The notes below the pieces were generated by a model. That model had not been told where the DNA came from. It saw only the letters and a list, made by a program, of their open reading frames with translations, and did not search any database. A DNA stretch of 64,000 nt from Triglochin maritima. Its lineage: Eukaryota; Streptophyta; Magnoliopsida; Alismatales; Juncaginaceae. The position numbers and the translations under genes were made by a program. The stretch lies in assembly GCA_963682175.1 (NCBI GenBank), contig OY821772.1:46770925-46834924 (forward strand), written 5' to 3'. Below, one piece after another: positions 45,690-58,302 of the stretch (positions are counted from its first letter, which is position 1; every line of letters begins with the position of its first letter).

Positions 45690-46360
45690 TTCTACATTAT
45701 ATTCTACTAGACAGTTATATTTTCTGTACTCCAACTCTCCAAGTGTCTAAATTTTTAAAAGTTAGCGGAGGACTAAAGTGTAAATGGCAGTTTGCTTCCC
45801 TTCACGAACCTTAAGACCTTACAATTTTCCCCTCAAACTATGTTTCATTGCAAATTGACTCCTCTAAATTGTAACACTTCACAAACAATCTTTCACAACT
45901 TTGCCCTTATTTGGTGAATTTGGGAGAAGATCTTGGAGGCACCATTTGGAATCTTTAAGAAACCTGGGAAAATATTATGCACAACACGAGTGATCTTTCC
46001 AAAATTTCCCCAAAACTCCCAAATGAAAATTTCTGTAGTATTCTACTAGAGAGTTGTAAATTCTGTACGTACACCAACTACGTCATTAACTTTAAGACTT
46101 TATAGTTTGCCCCTCAAACCATGACTTCATGTGATTGACTTTTCTAAATTGCAACACCTTACAGGCAATCTCTCAAAATTTTGCTATCATTTGGCGATAT
46201 TGGGAGAAAATGTTGGAGGCATCCTTTTGGAATCTTTTAGTAAGTTGGGGAAATATTATAAAGAACAAACACAATTTTTCAAAATTACCCCAACTTGTAG
46301 CCAACGCAAAAGTGAACCATGTAAAGAATCATAGTTTAGGGGGTATGATTATTTAAAGTT
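45690..46360. repeat. Diverged tandem duplication, period about 339 bp
   Basis: TTCTACTAGA recurs at 45702 and 46041. In both copies the same order follows: a stretch like TTAAGACTTTATAGTTTGCC, a CTCTAAATTGCAACACTTCA-type phrase, then GGGAGAAAATCTTGGAGGCA and TTTGGAATCTTT. Many substitutions separate the copies, so it is old. Confidence 0.78.
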
Positions 46361-47724
46361 CCAGAGTGATAAGCCAAAATAAGACATAACTCACAAAAAG
46401 CATGTTACAACGTTTTAAAGTTCAAAAGAGGTAAGCGAAATTGAGGCATAATTTAGATGAACAAATTGTAATGTATCCTAAACTAGATTGACACGGTATA
46501 AAAAAATTTAAGAATATATCAATCGATTACAGTATTTTATATGAGAATAAATGAATAATAATGTATATCATGTCTCCCATAAATGCTTAGATTTAAAATA
46601 GTAGTGACAAGACCCAATTTAACATGTACAATGGAGTATATCAAAACATGGTGGCTCAAGGAATCCTTTAGAAAACTTTTGTTCCCGCTTTCATTTCTCA
46701 ACTAGTTTATAGGGTTTTGAAATTCATGAGATCCTCCTACCAAAGTGGTGGGTCGTTTCACTTTCCTTTGCTTGGATTTCTATTGATATCATTTTCTTTT
46801 CCATCATCACAACGATCCTTTGCTTATTGATTTCTAAATTTATGAAAGTGACACTTCCGGGATTTCTCACATGGCTCTCTAGCTATATTAGTCAATTACA
46901 ATATAAAATTTATAAATGGCCCAAACGGCCCGCTGCCGAAATATATTGAAGAAGTTTCTTGAATTCTTAACGGCGTCTACCTTTACAGGACAAAAGTTGC
47001 ACCTCTCGGTCCATTGAAAACCTTATAGATGGGTTTCACATATAGCTAAATTGACCATTCAAAAATCTTATCGTAATTTGATGAAGTAAACTTAAGAGGT
47101 AGCATATAAGAAACAATATTTTTTTATAGCTAAAGTTAGATCAAACCCTAGCTTAGACATAGCAATGAAGGCCAATGGACCTCTCAAACAACCTATATAT
47201 AAGAAAACGAAAACAAAGAAAGAAACGTTTAATGTCGTTGAATCATCTTAATGCTAATTATGAGCACCAGTAGATGACCAAATAACATTAAATAGATTAA
47301 TATTCATAGCACTTACGAGAAAGGTGGGGCTCTTCCAATCCAACCCTAGCACTCAAACAAGTGGACCTCATTGCACATATATATATATGTATGTATATAT
47401 ATCACATGATTTCCACTGGCAAATATAGATAATTAAGTGTGTGATCAACCGACCACCATCTCATTCTTTCGTAAGAATATTATCAACTTTAGAAAACGAC
47501 ACAATCATTAGCAACCGTACATTACATATAACAGTGGAATAAACAACTACAAACATAGACAAGACCAGCATGCTTGTCTTTGGTTTTGTTTATTGTAGGA
47601 ACCAAAAGAGGAGTGAGGAATGGGTGTGGTGATGCATGCGTTAGATGAATGTATGTATGTATACATGCAGTGGTAGAACACTAGGATTAGGGCATGGGAG
47701 TATGTATATTAACGTCAGGGGTAC

Positions 47725-47937
47725 GTGGCACTGACCTCATCATGGCTTCTCCCTCTCTTTTTGTTAGTGCTTGTGCTTGTTGTGGTGAGTGCATCATTTG
47801 GATCTTTGTGTCGAGGAAAAGGAAAGGAATGGTGGAAAGAGGGGAGAAGTGTGGGATATGCGGAACGATTACACCAAATCATAACAACATCTACACCAAT
47901 AGGTTGCTCATTAGTTGGAGGATATGTGGGAGGATAA
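47725..47937 (+). CDS. Possible small secreted-peptide ORF lacking an in-frame ATG
   Basis: The frame from 47725 encodes a hydrophobic, signal-peptide-like stretch (WLLPLFLLVLVLVVVSASFG) followed by a short polar tail ending in GCSLVGGYVGG, about 70 residues. It begins at GTG; an in-frame stop lies just upstream and no ATG occurs in this frame. The nearby ATG at 47742 is in a different frame, so a one-base change could have broken a small gene, or this is chance. The tail has only two Cys and matches no peptide family I recognise. Confidence 0.2.
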   Translation: MALTSSWLLPLFLLVLVLVVVSASFGSLCRGKGKEWWKEGRSVGYAERLHQIITTSTPIGCSLVGGYVGG

Positions 47938-48457
47938 GTAACTTTTTGGACATTTCAACATGAGTTGTTGAGTGTAATGTTAATATCTCAATGAAGGGTT
48001 GTGGGGTTTCGAGCTATCTTCTGTTTTATTATGTTCCCAACGAGTTGTACAGGCATCATTAAGTCTTAATTAATTTGTGTCGTCGTTTAATATTAATAGA
48101 GGTTTGTTTATCAGCCAACTTTTGTCAAACCAAATTCATTAACCAAGATTTTTGCTGAGAGGATTCTTCACGAACGCTAGCGAGCTAGAGAAGGTAATAT
48201 TAGATTATGGCGCATGCATTTCAATCTCAGAAGGTTGATTCCAGAAAATCACTTGAACTCCAAATTGGTCTAGCTAACTTTATTCTTCATGAATTAGAAG
48301 AATAGCATCATGTAGCAAAAGTAGCAATTGTACATCATGCATGCAAACTCTCGAATATTAACTTCCCCAATTTCTTTGTTTCCTGGTATAAAAGATCAGA
48401 ATGGTCGTCTGTGTGGGGGCCCACTTCCATTGTATAAAACTCGCTAGAGACGGTTAA

Positions 48458-48935
48458 GAGCATCCCTTAACGCATCAAATGTTGAGGTCGTCGAGAGGTC
48501 GGTCATATATGACCTTGAAAAATTTTTGTTAACCGTGAAATTTTACGGTCATGGATGACCGGGTTGACGACCCGGTCATCAAATATTTTATTATTTTATT
48601 ATTTTTTGATTTTTTTGTTTTGATTTTTTTTAATTTTTTGTTTGAGTTTTTTTTAAAAATATTTTTCCAAAAATACGTTTATAATTGTTTTGATTTTTTA
48701 GAAATTTTTAGAATTTTTTTAAATTTTTATCAAAATGGACCCCGAAATGATGTGGATGAGAGATGTAGGTTGTTGTGGGTTGTGTTGGGTTGTGGTTAAG
48801 AGATGAATAGTGTAGGAAAGAGAAGAATGTGGGTTGAGAAAAGAGAAAACTGATGTGGAAGAGAGAGAAATCTGATTTTGAAGAGAAAGAGAGCTAATGA
48901 CCAGGTCGTCGTCCAGGTCATGATTAGTGATGGTC
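48458..48935. mobile_element. Harbinger-like MITE, 478 bp
   Basis: Bounded by GAGCATCCCTTAA and ...TTAGTGATGGTC with TAA on both sides (48455-48457, 48936-48938). It is the inverted counterpart of 38746-39216: T-rich arms, GGACCCCGAAATGATGTGGA and G/A-rich arms replace the A-rich, TTCGGGGTCC and C/T-rich blocks. A dyad with 11-bp arms (48554-48564 and 48570-48580, arm GATGACCGGGT) occupies the GC core. Confidence 0.82.
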
Positions 48936-48938
48936 TAA

Positions 48939-50460
48939 AAAATCACTCACAAGTGCGATTGAGCCTAAAAAATATGATTATAAGACTCATATACATTCTC
49001 ACCCACAAACTAACTTTGGGTTGAATTCTTAAATGGAACTTTGTTTCTCTCTTATAAGTTAAACACATTCCCACCCCACACGGCGACCACGTAAGGTGTT
49101 CGATTCAAAATTGTAAGTATTTTTTGTATAGTAACCTCTACAGTTCGAGAAATCTAGTTTACCTTAAATCTCATATATGGTCCATGACGTTTTGAACTTA
49201 ACTCAGTGCTCTAGTGCTTGTCCTACCCAAAAGGCGTAACTAACTTCCAACCTAGCAAAAATGCGGTGGTTTGAGTCTATCACATCCATGTTGCTTATTT
49301 AAGAGTCCAAACCTTATTGGCCACAACTTTCTTATGATATCTTTTTTATTTAACTAGGACCAGCACATGTTATGCAGGCGCGTAAGGATAGATGGAAACA
49401 ACAGCAAATTCAATGCTCTTTTCTTTTCAATCTTAAAAATAGTTAATATTGAACCTAAATACCATAAAATCAGTAATTGAGCTCAGGACTATATATTGTT
49501 ACGATTACATACTATGGTTAAGTCAGATTGATTATACGTGACAGTCATGTGACTATAATCTAAACCCTTGCTTAAGAAAAAATTCAATATTTTGTTGGAT
49601 GATGGTATCGACCTTTACTCTTAAATACTTGTCTTAAGGAACTTATAATCTACGCATGAATATTGTTAGACTTACGCCACTCAAATTTATATTGTCTCTT
49701 TCGAAAAATCAAATTAGAGTTGTAAAACATAACAATTGAAAATGTATAATGTGTAAATATCTTATTATTACATAAAACAAAAGTAGCAAAATAAGTAAAA
49801 TAATTATTTAAAGAGAATAAAATGAAACATGAAAGTTGTATTATTTCCTTAAGAATATAAACTTTAAGGTGATTAGTGATTTGAAGTGATGAGTGGATTA
49901 CACTTAAATTTGTATTCAAGATTAGGAAATAATTTCTTCTCACCAGACATGAAACAAAGATAAGAAGTAGTTGTAAAACTATTTATTATTCCAACTTTTA
50001 AACGGTGAAATGATCACAACTCCAACTACAAGTGCAACACTTAAAAAATAACTTTTAACTTTATAATCCTCCAGCACTGACCAAATAAGTCTGCAACTTT
50101 CTCCAACTTTCAACTTTCTCGCCTTAACACTTCCTTCACTTAACAAAAAGAAAATCCCTTCATACCTTCTTATGTCCAACAGAGGAAGACATGGTTCACT
50201 TTGTTTTTTCAATTATCTCAAACTTGAAATTTCAAAAAAAGTCCAAAATCCATAGAAAATCGAATGCATACCAAATCCACCGCACTACACTGTACAAAAC
50301 CCAAACCAAATCCACATTTTGGTATCATTTTTTTACGCTACCTTCGAATGACCACCTCATTCCGTTCTGATTCCCCCAATTGCCATCAGAACGACCTCCG
50401 AGAAGAATCTTGATAGAGCCGTCTCGATGGGGAGCTAGTCCATTTCTGGAAGCAATAAGG
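48939..50460. other. Intergenic DNA without recognised genes
   Basis: AT-rich; nothing beyond short open frames. It ends at the CACTA terminus. Confidence 0.5.
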
Positions 50461-50463
50461 CTT

Positions 50464-52721
50464 CACTACTACAAATATAACCTTTACCGACGGAAATGTC
50501 TGTCGGCAAAAGGGGTCATTTCTGTCGCCCTAAGGTACGACTTGTGGAATTTCTGTCGGTACTGTTACACTAGCAGTAGGCTCATCGGGAAAAACATTGC
50601 CGACGGAAGATTCATCAATACGTCCAATGTTCACACGCCAAAAAAAGGCACGCAATGCTCCATTGTCGACAAATTTCTCATCAGCAAAGGAACTTGATAT
50701 TCTATAGTGTTGGCATACGTTCTGTCGGCAATATATCTTCATGCTTTTGTTGCAGATGGAACCTCCACCGCCAATAGACTTTCATGCTACTCGTGTCGAC
50801 GGAAGTTCCGACGGCAATAGTAGTGTCTGCTACAAAAAAAAATGTTAGTTACCATCTACAACCATATCGGGTTTATACAAACTGCAATAAAAGTCCATTT
50901 CAACCTCTAAGTCAAGGCACGAGTCCATTCACAATGAGATGATTAAAATCTCTAAGTCATATGAAAGAGAATATATCAACTAAGAGTCACAATGTAAATC
51001 ACACAGTAAGTCACATACCATATTTCCAAGTCATAAATCATACTACATATAACAAAATCATAAGCCACAATATACACAGAGAAAACCAACACAAGTATAC
51101 CAACTAAGGCTCAGAGGAAGTTGAATCTGTCGATGGCTCGTCGTCACGTTAGGAAGACGTATCCATGTCACCACTACATTAAAAAAAATTGATTAGTTGG
51201 ACAATCCCAAACATATATATTATTTTAGGAAATTAAAGAACCAAATTACAAACTAATCATACATATACCTAATCTCCTCTAAACTTGGCTGCTATCAACT
51301 TTGCGACTTAAGCCTTCAATTTCTTATGCTCTTCCTGCATTGCATTTTAATATTGTTTTACATATATTGTACATGTACAATTAACCTACGAAGTTAAGTA
51401 AACACTTACAAGTGATACATATTGCAAATCTTGATTTGAAGATGCTCGATATGAACATTGCTATATCGACTCATCGACGTCTTGCCTTTCTTGTAGGCTC
51501 CAATGCCAGCACCTCACACCGGATATGTCTTCTGTTTCCCCAAGACTTCTTCTATCGCCTCCTCCTCAATCACCTCACGGGGCTTCGGCTTCGAACACTC
51601 ACCTCCCTCTTGGGACAATGTCTGCTGTGTTAATTTTTGGGTTGCTAATTCTTGTATCTCAACCTACAACACATTACATTTAATGATATTGTAAAGATAA
51701 AAGTAACACTTAATTCCGTCTCTCAAAAGGTCACCATTAGTGGTTCCTTCTTATAACAAAGAGTCATATTTTCAATCTTCGTGAGAGGTGTTGTGATCTT
51801 GTTCTCATCCATCTAGTTATTTAATTAAAAGTAAATAAACCTAAATAAGGATGCAATCAATATTTATCTCGGGATATAAACAATTAAGAATTCAATAAAT
51901 GTTTATCTAAATACATATTCAAATACAAAAATCAAAACAATCATGTAACACCAAAATTACATGAAGCTTTGTTGGTGGGGTTTGCGATTATATCCTGTGG
52001 TCGATGCTTTTGCGACCACGATTTATGTTTATTAAGGAATTTTTCTGCAAGGAATTAGAAAAGTTTAAACATAAGAATTGGTATTACACATATACCAATA
52101 AAATGTTTGAAGACGAAAAATATTTATATATTCGCAATTTCAATGTTCCATTCATCTCACTGCACGAGGAATTGATCAGTGTGAACCCTTGAATATCTCT
52201 TCGAGGACAAATAGGCAACCCACTATGTATTGTGCTCGAAAGGAGTGTAGTACATCTTCTTCATCGGATATCAGTAATCTCTAAGAAGGCAGCGATTTTA
52301 TCAAAACAATAGTGTTATATTTTATCTTACGATTAAAATATAATCATTTGTTAATAAATCATATTAATGTTCAAGTATTATATCTAAAGCACGATAACAA
52401 ATAAAACAAGATGTACTAAAATGATATCCCACGAGTCCACAAATGTTTGACGACTTTGATGTGATGAACAATGTCAATGTTGTGTTGAGCTTTTCCCCCA
52501 CAATGGTCGGCCAGAACAAAGTCCTCATTCCATTGTATTTGTACCAATGACTGGGAGAGGGAATAAGAACACCTCTAGTTGGCCTTGGACTTCTCTTCAT
52601 AGATGTCTCACCCTCGTCAGATTCTCCTACAAAAAAGAACACTTTTTTTAGAAAATTTAGATAAAGATTGATATTAAAGTCAAATTTAAAACATTATTAC
52701 ATTCAATGTTGACAAAGATAC
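50464..52721 (-). mobile_element. CACTA (En/Spm) element remnant
   Basis: Position 50464 begins CACTACTACAAATATAACC, a CACTA terminus. It is followed by subterminal motifs of both orientations between about 50486 and 50820 (ACCGACGGAA, TGTCGGCAA, TTGCCGACGGAA, TCCGACGGCAATAG). On the minus strand, scattered exon-like pieces of a plant En/Spm-type protein occur: EEEAIEEVLGKQKTYPV near 51500-51570, and SPRPTRGVLIPSP near 52555-52600. An in-frame TGA follows KTYPV. A second GTAGTG near 50820 could be another terminus. The copia element begins at 52722, so the CACTA copy is presumably split or truncated by it. Confidence 0.65.
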
Positions 52722-54751
52722 TTAAATGAATGTGTTCTAAACGTTTACTTTTATATAAAAATTATTATGAATTGGATGTGCAAATATTTTGTTCCTTGAT
52801 TAATGTAATCGTCTTTTGGAAGTGTTAAGGAAGAGACGTTTGATCCTTAACCATAGAGATCTAAAAGATAATGGTCTACATAAATCAAAAGGTATTTACA
52901 ATCATGGTAATGAAAATGGAACATTAATTACCAAAATAAGATTGTCGTGTTGGTTATCAATTTTGTAGCTCTACAAATATTTGACAACACGAGTATATAA
53001 AAGAGAAAAATGCTTACTTTTATATATTGAATAGACCTCACAAGAAACACATTATGGAATTGTGTTATGTGTCATTAATATTTTATTGTGTCTTGGATCC
53101 TAAGATATGAGACTTAAATCTTTTCACCTAAAGAATGTTTAATTTGATTATTATTAAAAACTATCAATGAGTATAGTGACAAAGGAAATAGTTTGTTGAA
53201 CATGACTTGTGCTGGAAAGATAACTACTCAAAATATTATCATTGCCCATCTTAGTGAGTTCATTGATAAAGCAAAATTATAATGTGCACAATGTAGCTTG
53301 AGTTAAGTTACATAGTTATAATTTGCTTAAAAAGATCAAAAAATGAATATAGTACAAATGTGACACATTTGTACTTTGTATATATTCTTAATATCATGAG
53401 GCAAGAGACAGACACATGTGGTGCACTGACATCACTAAATTGATCGTGTTTAGTTCGAGTGGAACAAGACATCTATGATAATTTGATAACTATAATGAGT
53501 AGTTACATACCGCTTATAGTTTGAGATATTAAGTATTTAATGTCGCTGCCAATTTGACTTATATCCTCCTATAGGTCACACCATAAAATTGGGAAACAAG
53601 AAGCTTGATTTTGAGTTCATAAGATGTGTCGGGTTTCATGAGAAAAAAGATACATGTGGTAAATCAATAAAATCGATATATCACAAAAATTGACATAATT
53701 AGAATCACGAATAAATTCATATCAGGTGTAATAATTTAATATTACATATGATAATAAATTACATAAGATATGAATTTGCCAAAAAACCCCAAAAGATCAA
53801 ATTTTCTTGGATATAAATCCAAAATTCGACAAATGCAAAATCATGGTCACAATAACCAACCGTTTTGGGTTCGGTCGACCGGACGAAGATCGGATAAGCG
53901 AATGGTCGACCGAAATTGTCTGGAGTGCTTGGACAATATGAATCGGTCCACCGGGCGTAAATGGTCAACCGAAGCAAAACATCCAGGAGTTGTTTTGGGA
54001 TATGGCGGTCGACTGATAGAGACACGGTCGTCCGAAAAGATTTACCAGGAGAATTTTTTGGTAGGTTCGACCGAAATTTTTCAGGGATTTTTTCTCATGA
54101 ATGTTCGGTCGGTCGTCTGGCTCACACGATCATCCGAACTTACGTAAAACCGAATGGTTCGGTCGACCGATTGAAAATTTTGGTCGACCGTTCAACGTGA
54201 TTTCTGCCTGAATTATTAAGAGAATAATTAAATCATGGGTTAGATTAATGGCTAGAGAATAGTTCTTTATGTGTGTGATTTGGTAGGCTATAAATTGGTC
54301 CTCTCACCCTACTTGTTTCACAAGAATTAATGCAAACTTCTCTCTCTCTAATCTCTCCCTTAATTACCACGAAAATTCTCTTAATATTTTTAAGTTTTGA
54401 AGATTAAAATCTCAGGAGCTTTTATAGGGGTTATTAGTTAGATTCTAATCTTAATTAGAGATTGATATGTTAGCTTATTTCTCTCTAATCTTGTTTAGAG
54501 TTTGGTGAACACTTGTAGGCGAATCGGCGAGTGATTCGACGAGCAACGAAACTCCAGATCTTCTGAAAAGTTTTAGAGAACCTTTGGGTATGATCCTCTA
54601 TCCTTTATTTATTTTAATATGTGTAGGAATGCATGATATTATAATAAACAAATGCATGTACGTAAAATCAATGAAAATATGAAATCGATCTTGTATGTTT
54701 GTATTTAAAAAATTTAAAATATATACATACATAGGGACACGAAATCCTACA
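52722..54751 (+). repeat. 5' LTR of the copia element, 2030 bp
   Basis: Starts TTAAATGAATGTGTTC, aligned with TGAAAGGAATGTGTTC of the sister LTR (terminal TG decayed to TT), and ends GACACGAAATCCTACA. TATA-like TATAAAT lies at 54289-54295 and a palindrome cluster at 53872-54190. Confidence 0.88.
53872..54190. repeat. Palindrome cluster in the copia 5' LTR
   Basis: Pairs include 53872/53891 (19), 53944/53962 (18), 54006/54025 (19), 54106/54127 (21) and 54160/54181 (21). It lies about 100-400 bp upstream of the TATA box. Confidence 0.8.
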
Positions 54752-54752
54752 G

Positions 54753-54764
54753 TGGTATCAGAGT
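54753..54764 (+). other. Primer-binding site (initiator tRNA-Met)
   Basis: TGGTATCAGAGT begins one base after the 5' LTR and matches the usual plant copia PBS TGGTATCAGAGC except for the last base. Confidence 0.85.
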
Positions 54765-56205
54765 ATTTAGTTCATATTTTCAATGATTAGACTATATAAT
54801 TTTAGTTTACCATCTACAATCGAAATAATTAATGTTCTATGTTTTTTTGTGTTTTCCAATAGTTTTGTTGATTTAATTCTAATTGATTCTTTTAATAATT
54901 TTAAATGTTTTGGAACACATCTTGTGAATGTTAGAATTAAAATTTAGACTTATGTCTAATATATATAAAAATTGCTTTTAATTAAATGATTATTTTATAA
55001 GGAATCAACAAAACGAAAAATGCATATGTTTATCTTTCCTTAAAAAATTATTTTTGGAAATTGGATAAACAATGGTTCAAATGTTTTGTGTCATGAACTA
55101 TGGATGCATAAAATTATTTTTAATGGATTTCAAATGATTTTAGAATTGTTTGATTTAGAGACGCATGATAAACCAAATCGAGTAATTTATAGTATATGTA
55201 CATGCGTTGCTCGAGTTCTCTAATGCAGGATATGTGAGTTTGTATGTTCTGATGAAGCCGTGTGTGAATGAAAGAATGTGTATGTTATTATTGTTCAATC
55301 ACAGGAGCTTATATATATGTAAAAGGTAAATTTCTATTTCTATGTATATGCATGCATATGAGAGAGTTTTACATAGGACTTGCACTAGAAAATTTTCGAA
55401 ATTGTGAGATATATGTTTATATTTTTGCAATATCAACATCCATGGTGCAAGAAGAAGTCGCGGGGAAGGCGCAAAAGTCAAGGACGCGGGAACATATAAA
55501 CTCACATCTATGTGTGTGTGAATGAATATATTTATGTTTGTGTGCATGTATGTGATTGTCTGGATGAATGTTAGGATGTGTATAAATAATAAATATGCAT
55601 GATCACTTAAATTCTAAAATTACATATAAATGTTTAAATTGCCCAACCAAAAATTAAGAGTATTTTTCTTTCTTATTTCATCTACTAGCAGTCATCGATC
55701 GAGGAATATTTTGCTCGCCCTTAGCGGGAGATAACTTCCTTCATCTTTGGGAATAATGAGAGATATAAGGTTGTCTATTGTTGTTCCATGAATAAATGTA
55801 CAAGGTGTGATTCACCCTTAGTGGACACCGAGTATATTTGTTTGTGAATACAATGGATAAACGTATCTCGTATCAAATGAAATAAGTTTTCTTAACAAGT
55901 CCCGGAGCCTTAGCTCGTTTATGAGAAAAAGAGTTTTTCTTACGAGGATTGATCAAATCCCCTCTTAATTAAAACGACAAGAGTCATAAGAGTTGAAAAT
56001 GCAAATGTTGCGATATTTCAAAATGGTTATGATTAGAAAATGTTTTCTTACCTTGATTATATAATATATCTGATAACCCTTAGGTAATTTGTATTATAAT
56101 TGATAGGATCTTGAATTGCTGCATTTATGAACAAATTTTTATTTGCGGTATTGATTTTGAAAACATAAAATTGACATTAAATCTCATATAATTTATTTTG
56201 TAGAA
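54765..56205 (+). other. Long 5' leader of the copia element
   Basis: About 1.4 kb between the PBS and gag with no recognised domain. Local features are TATATATG-rich stretches near 55310-55380 and 55490-55560. Confidence 0.6.
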
Positions 56206-56584
56206 ATGTCGATTATTCAATCTATTTTGCGATCTATGATTGAAAAACATCCTTTGGCAAATGATGGCTCAAACTTCTATGGCAACTCAAGTTCAATATC
56301 GTGTTGAAGTTTGAGAAACTATCTCATATTTTGGATGGTAAAATCTCAAAATTAAATGAGAAGACAACCGATAGCGAGAAAGAGACAAAAGCCAAGTGGG
56401 AACACCAAGAGAACCAGGTTCACAGTCTAATGTTGGCATCGATGGGTGACTCGCTTCAAGAGAAATACTTGGATTCAAAACCCAAGAAGACCATGGAAGC
56501 TTTAACAAAGATGTTCATGGATAGTGTTAGAAAAGAGCGCTATAAGACCACCATCGCATTCACAAGGTGACACATGGCGGAGGG
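56206..56584 (+). pseudogene. Gag, N-terminal part (copia)
   Basis: The ATG at 56206 opens a frame with IEKHPLANDGSNF, resembling the start of copia Gag. A frame change near 56280-56310 then leads to LKFEKLSHILDGKISKLNE and a typical Gag helical region ending DSVRKERYKTTIAFTR. An in-frame TGA follows, and then the solo LTR splits the gene at GAGGG. The remainder resumes at 58754 in the same frame relative to this segment. Confidence 0.82.
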
Positions 56585-57746
56585 TGAAAGGAATGTGTTC
56601 TAAAAGTTTTAATTTTATATGTCAATTATTATGAATTGAATGTGCAAGCATTTTGTTCCTTGATTATGGTATTCGTATTTTGGAAGTGTTAAGGAAGAGA
56701 CACTTGGTCCTTAACCGTAGAGCTCTAAAAGATAATGGTTTACATAAATCAAAAGTTTTTCACAATCATGGTAGTTAACATGGAACATTAATTACCGAGA
56801 TAAGATTGTCATGTTGGTCATCGATTGTTGTAGCTCTACAAATAATTGACGACACGAGTATATAAAACAGGAAAAAATTACTTTTATACATTGAATAGAC
56901 CTAACAAGTAAAACATTATGGAATTGTGTTTCGTGTCATTAATGTTTTATTGTGTCTTGGATCCTAAGATATGAGACTTATATCTTTTCACTCAAGAAGT
57001 GTTTAATTTGATTATTGTCAAAAGCTACCAATGAGTGTAGTGATAACGACAATAGTTGGTTGAACATAACTTGTGCTGGAAAAGATAGCTAGTCAAACGA
57101 TTATCATTGTCCCTCTTAATTGAGTGATGATATTAGTGGGCCCATTGATAAAGCAAAATTAGAATGTGCACAATGTGACTTGAGTTAAGTCACATAGTTA
57201 TAATTAGCTTAGAGAGATCAAGAAATGAATATAATACAAAGGTGACACATTTCTACTTTGTATATATTCTTAATATCATGAGGTAAGGGATAGACACAAG
57301 TGGTGCACTTACATCACTAAATGGATTGTGTTTTGGTTCGGGTGGAACAAATACATATATGCTAATTGGGTAACTATAATGAGTAGCTAGATACCGCTTA
57401 TAGTTTGAGATATTAAGTGTTTAATATTGCTGCAAATTTGGCTTAGATCCTCCTATAGGTCACACCACAAAACTGTGAAACAAGAGGTTGATTTTAAGTT
57501 CTTATGATGTATCGAGTTTCATGTGAAAATATGACACATGTGGTGAATTAATTAAAATCAATATATCATGAGAATTGACATAATTAGAATCATAATAAAT
57601 TCATATGAGGTATATATTATGGGGTGTAATAATTTAATATTACATATGATGATATATATAGGATGTGAATTGCTAAAAATCCCAAAAGATCAAATTTTGT
57701 TGGAAATAAATCCAAAATTTGACAAATGTAAAATCGGGGTCAAACA

Positions 57747-58115
57747 CGGTGAACCGTTCATGGTTCGGTCGACCGGGGTATCTTCGGATCGGTTAACCGA
57801 ATAGGGAACAGGTAAGCGCAATTGGTTGACCGAACTTGTCTGGAGTGCCTGGACAATCGGGTTCGGTTAACCGAGTGTGCACGATCAACCGAGAAGTAGT
57901 ATTTTCGGTAGTCCGAAGGTGACCCTGTCATCCGATGACTATGTCCCAGGAGCGATTTTGGTGTGTCAACGGTAGACCGATTAAAAGGCGTGGTTCGTCC
58001 GAATTCTTCAAGGGAATTTTTCTCATACGGATTCGGTCGACCGTTTAGCTCACGATGCACCGAACACGTGTTATAACTGAATGACTCGGTTGACCGAATA
58101 ATTCTCGGTCTACCG
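57747..58115. repeat. Palindrome cluster in the inserted solo LTR
   Basis: Pairs start at 57747/57766 (19), 57864/57882 (18), 57906/57925 (19), 57970/57991 (21), 58034/58053 (19) and 58087/58106 (19). Decamers include CGGTCGACCG, CGGTTAACCG and CGGTTGACCG. Confidence 0.84.
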
Positions 58116-58295
58116 AACAAGAACGATGATGTCTGAATTATTAAGAGATTAATTAAATCATGGGTGAAATAATTCCAGATTTAATTAAAATATTTTTTGT
58201 GGGTGATTATATGAAATTTAGAGATTAATTTTAGGAGAGAAAAACAAGGGATCATGGCTAAATAATAGCTCTTGATAAGGATGTTTTGGGAGCCT

Positions 58296-58302
58296 ATAAA
58301 AG
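58296..58302 (+). promoter_or_regulatory. TATA box of the inserted solo LTR
   Basis: TATAAAA, about 180 bases downstream of the palindrome cluster. The equivalent site of the 3' LTR (about 63678) has become TACAAAA. Confidence 0.65.

Larger units (their letters stand above)
44790..48450. other. Intergenic DNA
   Basis: No clear gene except the weak candidate at 47725-47937. It contains the old tandem duplication at about 45690-46360. The remainder is AT-rich and unassigned. Confidence 0.5.
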
